This document shows positions 47,440 to 58,888 of a stretch of DNA of 64,000 bases, piece by piece. The notes under the pieces were generated by a model. That model saw only the letters and a list, made by a program, of their open reading frames with translations, made no database searches and was not told where the DNA came from. Within the stretch, counting starts at the first letter, position 1. Every line of letters starts with the position of its first letter. The stretch spans positions 124,001-188,000 of the forward strand of contig RCNN01000496.1 of the NCBI GenBank assembly GCA_003667245.1, in the 5' to 3' direction. The position numbers and the translations under genes are program-made. This DNA is from Heterostelium multicystogenum. Its lineage: Eukaryota; Evosea; Eumycetozoa; Acytosteliales; Acytosteliaceae.

Positions 47440-49350
47440 TTAGCTAGCAGTTTTATTAAATATAAGATATTGAATTATCAAACAAAGTGTAAATCCAATG
47501 ATAAACTGTCGGTAATTTGATAGTGATTGAATGTTTTGTTTTATCTTGTTGGTTACCGATGAAATAAATGATTTTAACCACATTAACGATATGGTGATGT
47601 AGCTGCTTGACTGTTGGGCATTTGTTCCATGATGATCTAATAGTTCTTCACCATCACTTAGGTCCAATGTTGAGATTTTATGTGTCAATTTAGATTCATC
47701 TTTGGAGCTGAATGACATTCCCAGGCTATCAAGCATGACGTCGTTGTCATTTGAAAAATCAACTTGGAATGGGAGTTTCTTTGTTATTTTTATCGTTTTA
47801 TCCGTAATGTTATAGCTATATTTACTATTGTTACTGCTATTATTACTACTAGTGTTGTCCTTTTTAATCGAGGTTGTAGTACTATTTATGACTATAACTC
47901 TATTCTTTTTTAATTTGTTCTAATCTATGAATTACAATTATCTATCAAACCAATCAATACCAAGCGTTAGATTTCCCTTTATCAACTTTAACTTTAAATG
48001 TACTTACAATGATATAAAGCATAAATGAGAAAATATAATCGGTTGCGAACCTACTCCATATATTTATAATAGTTACGACAAATCTTGAATTTAAATCTCT
48101 TTGGTGTACGAAATGATGGATATCTGGAAAAATGATTGTTAACATCTTAAATATCTAATCAAGTTGTTAGTGGTGATTTATATCTGATTTCATTTAAATA
48201 CGTACAATTAGAAAATAAATAGATAAAGACTCGATTGTCAACACATTCTTCTGTGAGCTCTTTAATATAGGATGTGCTTTAAATGGTTCGATTATGGATG
48301 ATACCAATTTGAGTAGAAAGAGTATAACCAATCCTGCCAACTCTACCATTTCAGGAGTACTTGATACAATGTCCCTGTTGTTATTGATAAATATCTTATC
48401 AACTATGTATGAAAGAGATAGGAAATTAGTAAAAGGTGTATGATCGTTTATAATCTTTGCTTGTTACTTTTTAAAAGATTATCTATTGCAAACACTATCA
48501 GTACGGTATATATAGATATATTGAGAAATTGAATCATATTCGCCGTAAACTGAGTTGATGTGGTTGAAGATTGTGATGCAGATGATAGTGATGAAGCAGT
48601 TCTAGATTTGTAAGCTGGTCTAGGAGAGTATTTGGAGTACTGCGATGACGAAGGTAGATATTGGTTGTTATATTGAGTGGAAACTATATATCGATTGATC
48701 CTGCTTAGTTCACTTGATACTAGGAAATCGCATTGGTCGCACAACTTGAACATCATCTCTCTATCATTCTGAAACTTGCGAAACTCGGCGGCATCATCGC
48801 CGACAGGATCAAACATCTGCAAATCATTGTTCTTTGCTTGTAAATTGAACTGACACTTTGTACATAATATATTGCTGTCAACATGTGATGGTCCATTTTT
48901 TGAACTAGTATTGCTGCTGCTACTATTACTATTCCTTTGTTGTTGTTGTTGTTGCTGTTGTATATTCTGATTCTTAATCATTATATCTATGTCAATATTA
49001 TAATCACCCTCCTGTGTACCAAAAGAAAACAAGAGATAGACAATCATAAACGAGATTATTCAGATTAGTACGAAGCTTACTAATATTGGATAAATCTAGG
49101 TGAGTGTTACCTTGTTAAAGCCATTATACTGCTCACACATAGAGCATGTCCAGTCATTCCTGTGGTTAATTGGAATTCTGTTGTACGATAAACAGAAATG
49201 GCATTTCCTGTCTACCAATCTATAAGGGTCAAGTAGATTAAGTATAAGTGGTCTGAGCAACCATACTGCTAGTACCAAAACGAGTATGGTAAGCTCTACA
49301 AAGACAACATTCTCCTTAACCCTCTCTAAAATGCTGTGATAATATTCCAT
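47440..49350 (-). CDS. Ima1/NET5 (Samp1)-type inner nuclear membrane protein
   Basis: Membrane protein with the Ima1 N-terminal domain. Fission yeast Ima1 and mammalian Samp1/NET5 sit in the inner nuclear membrane and help couple the nucleus to the cytoskeleton. Exon 1 (about 49106-49350) has a membrane segment (FVELTILVLVLAVWLL), then a CxxC pair (KCHFCLSYNR) and WTCSMCEQYNGFNK. Exon 2 (about 48465-49011) continues EGDYNIDIDIMIKNQN, as the domain requires, with further pairs LCTKCQFNLQ and LCDQCDFLVSSELSRINRYI. Low-complexity Gln, Asn and Ser tracts and more hydrophobic segments follow (TVLIVFAIDNLL; then MVELAGLVILFLLKLVSSII). The last exon (47440-47736) ends with a membrane helix, FIIGFTLCLIIQYLIF. 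The middle exon boundaries (47740-48450) are approximate. Confidence 0.8.
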
Positions 49351-49739
49351 TCATTAAGAATTACACCTGTGTAGTGCGATTACTTTGCACATTAAATTGC
49401 AATTTAATTCGAATTAAACTAAAAATGGTTGACTCGTTTTTAACTAAATCTTTTCTCTTTTTTTTTTTTTTCAGAAAAATTAAACCAATGGAATTGAATT
49501 TGACAATTACATGTTTATTTGCTTTCTGAGTGATATCTAAATAAAGGGTTCCTGGAATTATAGTTTCATTTAAATTCGATTTGAAGATAATTTGCCAAAA
49601 GAATAGTTATAATGGATTATAAATGTTGTATTAAATCACTCAGTTATAAGAAAAAAACAATTTCTTGACTTTGGAAATTAGGTTGTTTAGGAATCAATAA
49701 TAAATAATTATAACATTTATGATATTTGAATCTTTTTAA
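49351..49739. other. Gene-free spacer
   Basis: AT-rich DNA with a T14 run near 49458, likely the Ima1-type gene promoter and the 3' UTR of the next gene. No gene seen. Confidence 0.6.
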
Positions 49740-50534
49740 TTAATTCTTTATTAATAGTCTTTTCAATTTATTTTTTAGCAGTTTAATAAAATCTTCTTTC
49801 ATCCCAATGTTAATGTTTTCGTTTGGGAAATAAAAATCGTAGATGTCAATATTCCGGGCATCAGCTAGAGTTTTATCCAACGGTGACAACTCTGCCATTG
49901 ACATGATGAGGAGCCGGCTCTGTGGTCCTAAGAAATACCAACAAATGTCAAAGGCCATTTCATTTTTGAAAACTGCAGTGGCAAGGAGAATTAAGATCTG
50001 AGATATTTGGTTTCGATTTTGTTCAACTCCCCAATTTTTAATTTCATCTTCTTTTAAAAGACAATCACTATATATATAATGGGAGTCAAGATGTATCATA
50101 AAAGGGAGTGATGCTGGACCCCTGAGAGAGTCCATCATAAATCTCTTAGTGTTGAAATCTGATGACGTTTTGCTTAACTCAAAAAGTAATCGGTCAATTG
50201 AATCTTGAGGGAGATGAATTTTAAAAATTGGATGTGTATATTGTCGATAAGGTGTTTCTTGAAATGTTGTTGTTTATACGGTGATGGAATTGAAGCAGTT
50301 GTTGTTGTTGTTGTTTGTTGTTGTTGGTGGATCAGCTCGAGAATCTAGTTGTCTGGGTGAATTTCGGTATGGGCTGGATGAAGTTATTGGATGATTGATG
50401 GTTGATAATTTTTTGGGAAAAGGATTCGGCTGATCATAGATGATACCTGTGTTCTGACTTTCAAAATGAGGAAATAGTGTATTTTTCCGTATTCTTTCTC
50501 TTTGAACTTAGACTGGGACTGGTGTTAATATTAA

Positions 50535-50570
<36 letters not shown>

Positions 50571-50698
50571 TGCTACTATCGAATCTATTAATATTGGTAT
50601 TATTATTGTTTATTATTATTATTATTATTATTATTGGCGTTTTTAAGCAATCTAGGTGGACATTTTTCAATAATTTCTTTTGGTGGGTTTTTAGACAT
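49740..50698 (-). CDS. Asn-rich orphan protein, unknown function, frame breaks
   Basis: Starts at 50698 (MSKNPPKEIIEKCPPRLLKN), runs into Asn tracts encoded by (AAT)n at 50525-50640, then KRKN. After a shift near 50480 it reads HFESQNTGIIYDQPNPFPKK, SPYRNSPRQLDSRADPP and Thr/Asn repeats. After another shift near 50275 the more conserved-looking part reads FQETPYRQYTHPIFKIHLPQ, DSIDRLLFELSKTSSDFN, FMMDSLRGPASLPFMIHLDS, QISQILILLATAVFKNEM and FDICWYFLGPQSRLLIM, then ends KLKRLLIKN. I do not recognise the domain. No signal peptide. The C-terminal 170 residues look globular and helical. Confidence 0.55.
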
Positions 50699-52687
50699 TA
50701 TATATATGTATTGTATATGAAATATGTAAATCTGGAGATGAAAGATTTCTTTATGCTATTTAAAATTGAAAGACATAGTCATACTACTAAACACTACTAC
50801 TACTATTACTATTACTATTACTACTAAACTATTTCTATTTTGTATATATCTATATTACTAATGTAGTTAAGAAAAAGAATGATGTATAATGACTAGATCT
50901 CTGTTGATTTATATTTTGTGATGTGACAACCTCAGGTACATTTTAAGTAAATGATTGATATTTACATTCAGAGTTTTTAAGTTTGAAAAATGGAATCACA
51001 TCCTAGTGGACCATTGATAATGATGAATTCTACTTGTAGACCTTTTTTTGGTAGCTTGTTAGCCAAAGAAATACACTGTAGATGTGTGGTGTTGGCAAGA
51101 CCAATATATTTTAATATTTAGTTGCAGCGCACTTGTATAAATTTATTGATAAAATAAAAAGCAGCAAAGCAAAACAGTTTGTTCTCTTTGATTGTAGAAC
51201 AAGGCTCACCAATGTGGTAGGTGATGAATTTACATCTTTTATTAAACTTGAAATTTGAATGAAACGAACCGATTGTCAAACCATGAAGTTTACTTCTCTT
51301 TTTACAACAGAATAGATGGTGTTATTCTAAGCAAGTAGTGCTGGTGGGCTATTAGATTGTGAAAGATCACAAACCACCACCATGAATAAATTGATCAATT
51401 TCAATAGAATAATTTGATGCTGTTATTGGGGTGATCCCAACCTGAGGGGTTTTTGATTATGATATTTATTAAAATAACAAACCATGCAATAGACAAATTA
51501 AATCATTGCCTATTCATCTGAATAATAATAGTCTCTCAGCACTCAGTTTCACACTTCAACATGATTTGATTCCGCGCGAAAATCAATATTTTCTCACAGT
51601 AAAAAAGTGTTTGATCAGTTTGTGCTGGGGAATGGTGCGTGTGGTCACATGTTACCACCTGTCGTTCTCATTGATAATTATTAGATTCTAAAAAAAAAAC
51701 TAAAAATTGAATTTGAGGATGTGTGATAATCACTATTTTTCACTTCACTTTACAGTTTTTTTGCTAAAAGTCGATCAATTTTTTAAAAAATCTTGTCTTA
51801 ATCCTCTCCAAACAGTCTTAACAAGTTACCTTATTTGGAGAAAAGTTTCCTTTTTAAATCATCAAAAATCATCCTCAATAGTTTTTTTCAACTTACCTTC
51901 AATGAGCAAGACTAAACATTTAATTGACACTTTATTCATAACAACAACATTAGCTTATAAATCCCTCAACTGGGTTGTGAGGATCACTGGAGCCTAGCTA
52001 AGTTATCTAATTCTCATAGTAGAGTATACTCTTTTACCCCTGTTTTATTTGTGGAATAGGTCGTTTGTTGCAACTAACTTTATCTTTTTTAGTGTCAATT
52101 GTGCTTTATCACTTACTAATTCGTTTGCAGTAGTCAGGTTTGTTTATTATTGTTTCAAAGTTTAGGAACGATAGGACCTCATCTTTAATCAGTGAGCCAA
52201 CTATCATTCGAAATTTTATTGGTATAGCCAACCAAATCTCTTGAATTAGATTTGTATGTCAAATTTCCTCAGATGTTAATATCGGTTTTAAATCTTGAAC
52301 TCCGTAGATCCTTTTTTTAGGATATTCTGTACAAAGAACGGACTTGTGACAGACAATCAAATGTTTTCAAAAGAGCGATACCAAACTGTAAATTCTGATT
52401 GGACATGATATTTAACTTTATGTAGTTGTGATCAGTGACTTTAGTCTTAATCCTAAAGTCTTGAGTGCAATCAGTAATTGGTTGAAAGAATGAATATTAC
52501 AAGAAAGATCAGGATCTTCAAATTACTATTATAAGACATGATGATAACAACAATCATAAACATTGTTTAGAAGCACTACTCAAGGATTGTTATATTATTT
52601 TAAGATCACTATTTTATTACATGCTTTACAAATGTATTTAGTAATGATGTTATTGTTATTGTTTTGTTTCATATAATAAATTGTAAT
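50699..52687. other. Large gene-free region (2.0 kb)
   Basis: No convincing gene. Two short plus-strand frames (51506-51691 and 51707-51997) are of spacer-like composition and lack recognisable domains. CTA/TTA triplet runs lie near 50790-50825. Confidence 0.5.
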
Positions 52688-54483
52688 TTAATTATCGTCT
52701 TCAGCATTTTCAAAAAGGTAATTAGCAGCAAGTTGTTCATCTTTACCACAAGCAAAATAGGCTTCAATAACCTCTGCTTTATCGAATCCAGTAAGTTGTA
52801 TCAGCTAAAGAGGGAAAGGATTATCAATAATGAATTCTAATGGTTGAATTTTTATGACTTACTCTTTCAATGGCTTCTCTATCCTCTGTAGAGACTGGAA
52901 TAGCAATTTGTCTAGGAGCTGGCTCTTGGAAGAGACGAAGAAATTCTTGTGGGTTCTCTGTGATTTGTCTTACCAAACCTGGATTGGTGGCACTGAATGA
53001 TTGTAAAAGCTCTGGAATAACTTGTGGGTTTCTGTAGGTAGAAATTATTTTCGTTAGAAGATACTCTGAGAAGTATTTATGAATATGCTTACATTTTGGA
53101 TGGTTTCACGGATAAGTGAGAAATGTGGGCTGTTTCTAAGTGCTTCGAAAATGTTTGGTTCACCGGTACCTTGCTCTCCTTCAGCCACGGCTTCTTCATC
53201 GTATTCATCGTCGAATTCCACATTATTGAAATAAGTTTGAGGTAGTAAGTATGTACATTTGATTGGTATTGGTTGGAAAGAGTAGGTAGTAGTGGTATGA
53301 TTGGGAAGTAGGTAGATTCATCCAAGTTGAAACATGCATTGTTAGGTTTTAAAGAGAAAAGAGAAAATAAATTTAGCAACCATGGTCATATCATTTATCA
53401 ACTATTAAATTAATATCAAGACCAACTAATGACACACTGAAGACAACACAAACTACAATATTGATCCATCATCATTTCTTTGATTATTCTATCCTCATAT
53501 CTTGTCATCTCATTGCATATCTTTCGATCCATTGTATCTAACCAATCAACACCGAAAAACAAAAACACAAAAAAGAAAGTTGGAAATTAATAATTTACCT
53601 TGATGATCACCAATTTCTTCATCTTCGTCTTCCTCTTGGCTTGGCAAAGCACCCTAAATTGAATTGGTTAGTCAACAATCGCATTGGGGATCAATCTAAT
53701 AACTTACAGATAGCAAAAGTTCAACTGCACGGTCTGGGTTGTTGTAGGCTGCTCTCATGGCACGAGTGATCTGATCGAGGTTAAAACCCATTTCTTGCAT
53801 TTGTGCAACCATAGCTTCATACTCTGGTCCACTGAGGAATCCAGAAGAAGCGGAAGTATCACGCTGTGGTGAGGTAGCAGTGGCTGGAGATGGAGCTGTA
53901 GCTGGGGTAGTAGTTGGAGTGGATGTGGCGGTTGGGGTTGGAGTTGGTTGGATTGGAGTAGTAGTTGGTGCGGCAGGGGTGACTGCTTGTGGAGTGGAGG
54001 TAGTAGTCGAAGTTGGTGCGGTAGTTGTAGTTGGTGCTGATGTCTCTTCCTTTGGCTGTTTTATTACAATCAATGTTAATAATTCCGCTATAAAGTTTGT
54101 AGATCTTATGCTTGTTGAACTATGTCATAGTTATTACCTTTTTAACCATACAAACAATGAAACCATTCTCAGCAATATTATAAGTAGAAAGTTGATTGTC
54201 ATTCTCTAAAATTTTACCGCTATAAATCAAAGTTTGCCATGTTGGTAAATGTTTATGTTTATCGGCAATCATTTCCTTTAATTGTATAACCTAAAGCAGT
54301 ATATTAGTTATCGGCCATATATATTATTTTTCAACATCTTTTTAGGTCAACACAAATCCACCGATGCACAAGGAAATTGTGATGGCCTCGCAGCCACACG
54401 CGGCACGGAGTTCATACCTTCTCTTCACCAGTTACTTCGAATGTGTAGACTTCCTTGTTGACATTTCTAATGGTGACCTTCAT
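52688..54483 (-). CDS. rad23: RAD23 ubiquitin-receptor / DNA repair protein
   Basis: UBL-UBA shuttle that delivers polyubiquitinated proteins to the proteasome and stabilises the XPC/Rad4 repair factor. Exon 1 (54418-54483) starts [20 protein letters not shown]. Exon 2 (54138-54290) completes the ubiquitin-like domain ([27 protein letters not shown]). Exon 3 (53708-54055) is a Thr/Pro/Ala linker plus UBA1 ([31 protein letters not shown]). A short acidic exon follows (53600-53652, [18 protein letters not shown]). The XPC-binding region reads [18 protein letters not shown] and [20 protein letters not shown]. The last exon is UBA2 ([31 protein letters not shown]). All domains are in family order. 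The exon around 53095-53260 has an unclear 5' boundary. Intron 1 (54291-54417) is unusually GC-rich. Confidence 0.95.
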
Positions 54484-55194
54484 GGTTTGGCAGAGTGTAA
54501 TTGCAATATATAGATATAGAACTGTAGATGATGATGGTGATAAATTATAAAAGTGTAAGTGTAATTAAATAAAACAATAAATTTGGTTGAAGAGGATGAT
54601 TAAAAGTTCACACAACACACCCCAACCACCCAAAAATATAATTTTAAATTAATAATAATAATAAATGTTTAAAATTGTGAGTTGAACTTAAATTTTTTTT
54701 GTTTTAAAATTGTTTTTTTTACATTATGAATCACGGTTATTATTCATATTACCAAGTATTAATTAATTATTATTCAACAATAATAATATAATATCAATTA
54801 GGTTTGGTTTTTTTATTGGCTGAAAATCATTCTGTGATTTTTCTTCATTGTCCGAATTGTATTATATTTGGACAATCTGAATATTGATGAAATTTCATCG
54901 TTTTCTTTCCTACTCATTCATCATCTAAAGTCAATTTATTGAGATCGCAAATTGGCAAGCTGATCTTCAAATTTGTTATGATCCAAAATTAGATAATTAC
55001 CTGATCATCCACAAGTTAAGTTGTACTTTTTAATATTGTTGTTGTTGTTGAAGATCATCATTTGGTTTGTTTAGCATTTGGTTGGTTCAAGGTCATTGTT
55101 ATACTCTGAGCATTGGAGGATCTGTGATTGATGAGTCGATTGGTGAAAAATTAAAAAGTCATTAATTAAACCTTAAGTTGCCAATTCGAAGTCA
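54484..55194. other. Gene-free divergent spacer, RAD23 / TMX2-like
   Basis: Divergent promoter region with AT-rich low complexity, including (AAT)n near 54650 and (GTT)n near 55038-55050. No gene seen. Confidence 0.65.
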
Positions 55195-56109
55195 ATGGAT
55201 AGTAATACGATTAGATCAGTATCTGTGCAATTGAAGCAACCTTATTACTATGTTCATATCGGCATTGTATTCAGTTTCATAGTTTTGAGATGTGTTGGAG
55301 TAGTGCAGCGATCTCCTAGTGAGCGTCTTGCAATCTATTATACATTGTTTGCTATTCTCATCAAGCTTGTAAAGTCTCGTGCCATTCGAGGTCTCGATTT
55401 TGTAATGACCAATGCACTCTTCATCACCAAACTATCAATACTGTACTTGTTATATTCCGTCTCAGACTACTATATCCTTACGATCTATATATTATCATAC
55501 ATGGGTAGGTGCCTCAGTTCAGTAGTGGTGCAGTGGATGCATTCGCATGACAACTAATGTTTTATCGTAGTTTCAACCATCTTATATCCACAACCGGTAT
55601 ATCAAATGGTACCAAACAACAAAATGGTGTATTTCAATCCTATTACATTGAACAATGCACTAACAAATGCAATCAAAGAAAGTCACGACGCTGGAAATGA
55701 TCACCGTCCACAATATTTGATGGTTACATTCTTTGCATTGTGGTCACCTGTTTGCACATACTTGACGCCCACATTCATTTCACTGGCAAATAAATATAGC
55801 AACAGTAGATTTCAGTTTGGAAAGGTAGATATTGGAAGATGGAAACCATTGACTGCAAAATATAATATCGATGACTCTGTCAAGAGCAAGCAAATACCAA
55901 CGATCATCTTATTCAAGAATGGCATCGAGTTCAAGAGACTACCAACTGTAGACGGTTCAATTGCATTCACTCTCAAAGAGGATGAATTAATTGAGTATTT
56001 TAACTTGGAACAATTGTTTTCGGAAACGTCGAAATCAGCAATCTCCGGTGCCGTTTCATCAAAGTCACCTTCCAATTATTCCAAATCGTCAAAGAATAAA
56101 AAAGATTGA
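55195..56109 (+). CDS. TMX2-like thioredoxin-related transmembrane protein
   Basis: Endoplasmic-reticulum protein with N-terminal membrane segments and a thioredoxin fold. Exon 1 (55195-55504) has hydrophobic helices (YYVHIGIVFSFIVLRCVGVV; AIYYTLFAILIKLV; LFITKLSILYLLYSV). Exon 2 (55571-56109) joins in phase at MG/V, STILYPQPVYQMVPNNKMVY. It carries the thioredoxin domain with VTFFALWSPVCTYLTPTF, where the usual CxxC is SPVC, VDIGRWKPLTAKYNID, and the cis-proline KQIPTIILFKNG. TMX2 likewise has a non-classical active site (SNDC), so strong oxidoreductase activity is unlikely. The C-terminus KNKKD fits a KxKxx ER-retrieval signal. The stop lies only 35 bp from the convergent EF-Ts stop. Identification as TMX2 family is strong. 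Confidence 0.88.
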
Positions 56110-56144
56110 TCGATAGACATTGTTGTAATTGTAAATGGATTTGT

Positions 56145-57172
56145 TTATTTCTTGGCCTTGTTAAGTTTCTCCATAACTTCAGCACCGTAGTCCTCAACTT
56201 TCTTTTCCATTCCTTCACCTACTGAATAACGTACAATGATTTAACGGTGATATTGGAGTTGAGTTGTTTAGAAATACGTTGGAGTGCCTCCTTGACAGTT
56301 TCACCATCTTCACCACTGATGTATTTCTGCTCCAAAAGTACTACTTCATCATAGAGTGCGTTTGGATGACGCTTGTTGGCGATGGTCTCGTCGAGCAACT
56401 CCTTTGGTACGCTCTCAATGGAAACATAGGATGGTCCGACACCGACGATGTGAACAGCGATATTTCTGGCGAGTTGGTTGAGTGCAGCAATGTCTGGTTG
56501 TCCACCTTCGTATTGAAGTTCGACCAAAGATCCAAGACGTCCAAATTGGTTGGATCCACTTGGGTCGTGTGCGTATCCAGCAATGATGGTGTTTGGTTTG
56601 CTAGAGACATCGATGGCGTGTACACGACGCAAACGAATGTTTTCACGAAGCTTGGCAACTGCATTGACGATCAAGTCAGCAACAGATGTTCCATTCGATT
56701 GTTGTTGGGAGACAGCATCAGTCTTGATCTCGGCCAACGACTGGGCAAGCAAGTTCGATTCGAGTGTGGCACGTGAAATTTGATCGGCCAAAACACGGAA
56801 AGTCTCACCACGTGATACGAAATCGGTTTCACTGTTTACCTCGACGATAACAGCCTTACCGTTGTTTACGACGACCGAGATGGTACCTTCGACGACGGCA
56901 CGATCAGCAAATTTGTTGGCAGTGACCTTACCCTTTTCGTGCAACCACTTGGTAGCCTCATCAACGTTATTCTTGTTGGCAATGAGTGCTTCTTTGCAGT
57001 CTTTGAGTGGTGCCGATGTTCTGTTTCTCAATTCCTTGATCAATGGTGCCAAATCCTTGATATCAGTTGAGTAGAATCTATATTGTTGTAGTGATGCTTG
57101 ATTTGATCTAAATGAAAGCAAAGTAGATTGATTCTTGACTGAGTTGAACAATGTGTAATTGTTGGTTGGCAT
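56145..57172 (-). CDS. Mitochondrial elongation factor Ts
   Basis: Guanine-nucleotide exchange factor that recycles mitochondrial EF-Tu. The chosen ATG at 57172 gives MPTNNYTLFNSVKNQSTLLS and an Arg/Ser/Gln-rich presequence ending near RFYSTD; an upstream in-frame ATG at 57202 is possible. The N-terminal UBA-like module reads IKELRNRTSAPLKDCKEALI, DEATKWLHEKG. The core has VNSETDFVSRGETF, with the TDFV motif that contacts EF-Tu, then IAGYAHDPSG, GSLVELQYEG, ARNIAVHIVGVGPSYVS. One base shift near 56230 is needed to read the C-terminal GEGMEKKVEDYGAEVMEKLN and the stop at 56145. The length is normal for EF-Ts once this is allowed. Confidence 0.93.
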
Positions 57173-57485
57173 TCTACATCCTAATAGTAGAGTAAAGATC
57201 AAAGTATTAATAAGGAATGGAGGTACCGGTCGGCGATCCAGCTCTATATTTACTTTGTAGAATTGAAATTGATGATCTAAACATTTCTGATCAAATTAAT
57301 TATATATCTTTGGAAGAGATATTAATGAACACACAGACGAGTCGAGGCTTTCTGATCGACTCAATACTCAATTTAATTTTATTTATTTGGCAAATTTTTT
57401 TTTTTTTTTGATAGAAATGACTTTACTCCTAAATAAGTCGAAGACTCTAATTAATGAAAGACTGATCCATTTTAAGTTTATATAA
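57173..57485. other. Divergent spacer, EF-Ts / TPR gene
   Basis: Short spacer with a T15 run near 57395. A 64-codon frame at 57217-57411 has no recognisable features and overlaps the likely promoter. It is not called as a gene. Confidence 0.55.
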
Positions 57486-58818
57486 ATGTTAAGAGCAACA
57501 TTATTCTCAAGCATCAACAGGTTGAGTATAGTTGGTAGAAGCAATATCAATGGACATAGATTGGTAAACCAAGTCCAGAGCCTGTCTGGACCCGCTCATC
57601 TAGCTCGGAATATTTTCTTTAGCAGCTACATCGCCAAGAATACAGATTATCAAATAACTAAAGAGGATGAAATGTTCAGTGAAATTGAAGAGAGTAAAGC
57701 ATTTGAAAAGCGTGGAAATTTCGTTGCTTCAAAATCTATTCTTGGAAGATCGCTCGAGATGACAGAGAGAATGCTAGGAAAGAAAACACCCTATCACTCT
57801 CAATGTGCTATTCCGTCTCATCAACGCTGAGATGGCGATTGGTGAACTGAATCGTGCTCAACAGTTGGCCAATACCGTTTTGGAGAGAGTCGACATTTCT
57901 GATAGCTCAAAATGATAGATACACCATTCCAAGTCTCAATAACTTGATCCTATGCAATAAATATCAAGGTAATCTTCAGCTTGCAGAAAGTAATTCCGAC
58001 AGATTGATTACATTGGCTCGTGATAGAGGAAATAAGGAGTTGGAAATCGGTACCATCTTAAACAAGGCAATTATTCAAGGATTACAGTGCAATGATGAGT
58101 GTCAACATCTCTTTGAAGAAGCAATGTTGATGGCCAACAAATATTTTAGAACCTACCCACCCACTTAATGGTAAGGTGCACAACTAATTTAGAGACCAAG
58201 AGTTTTTGCTAATCAATGGAATTCCAGAAATTATATATGGAAACTATGCTAGTTACTGTCACTCCGTTGAAAAGGACGATATGGCGGAGAGTTTATACCA
58301 GAGAGGAATCGAGTCAGCAAAGGCTAATAATAATCAACAGGAATTATCAAATATATTGACCAACTATTTCTGAGTTTTGTTGGACAGCGAGCAACTGGAT
58401 AGAGCTGAGGAGATGCTCAAATTGGCTTCTACTAAAGCTGAGGAAGTATATGGTCGTCAAAGTGCAAAGCTTGGAAGTGTCATTTATATCATGGCCAAAC
58501 TCTATCGTGCAAAGGGAAATCACTCATGGGCAGAAGGATTCTTTAACAGATGCATTACAATCTTTGAGGATCAATCGAAATTTAACTACGATGGCACAGA
58601 AAGAGCAAGCCCAAAAAGAGAAACAAGATACACCACTACAGTATCAAGAAGGAAAGCGTGAAATTGAGCTGAGGACAAACAAGGAAGTCGATATAGATTA
58701 TGGCAATGTACTTTGGGACTATGCACAAATGCTGAGAGAGAAAGGAAGAATTCCAGAGGCAAACAATATTGAGCAACGAGCTAGGAAATTAAATGCAATT
58801 GAAGATGACGATAACTAA
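57486..58818 (+). CDS. TPR-repeat protein, probably mitochondrial (TTC19-like?)
   Basis: The N-terminus MLRATLFSSINRLSIVGRSN is rich in Arg, Ser and Leu with no acidic residues for about 50 residues, consistent with a mitochondrial presequence. The rest is made of helical pairs with TPR character: EDEMFSEIEESKAFEKRGNF, MAIGELNRAQQLANTVL, YTIPSLNNLILCNKYQGNLQ, NYASYCHSVEKDDMAESLYQ, LDRAEEMLKLASTKAEEVYG, LGSVIYIMAKLYRAKGNHSW and YGNVLWDYAQMLREKGRIPE. Several base shifts (near 57812, 57900, 58170-58200 and 58375) break the frame. The overall plan resembles TTC19, a mitochondrial TPR protein of complex III maturation, but other TPR proteins fit too. Confidence 0.65.
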
Positions 58819-58888
58819 TTGGAGGGATTGGATAAATAAATTTTAAACACCCATCTACCTTTTGTTTATTATGTTATTGTTTGTTTAT

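Noticed and set aside
50477..50827. Plus-strand Leu/Ile-rich frame that looks like a membrane protein
   Set aside because: It is the reverse of (AAT)n coding for Asn tracts in the minus-strand gene; the hydrophobic run is an artefact of the repeat.
51707..51997. 96-codon plus-strand frame
   Set aside because: Composition like the surrounding spacer and no recognisable motif; I could not support it as a gene.
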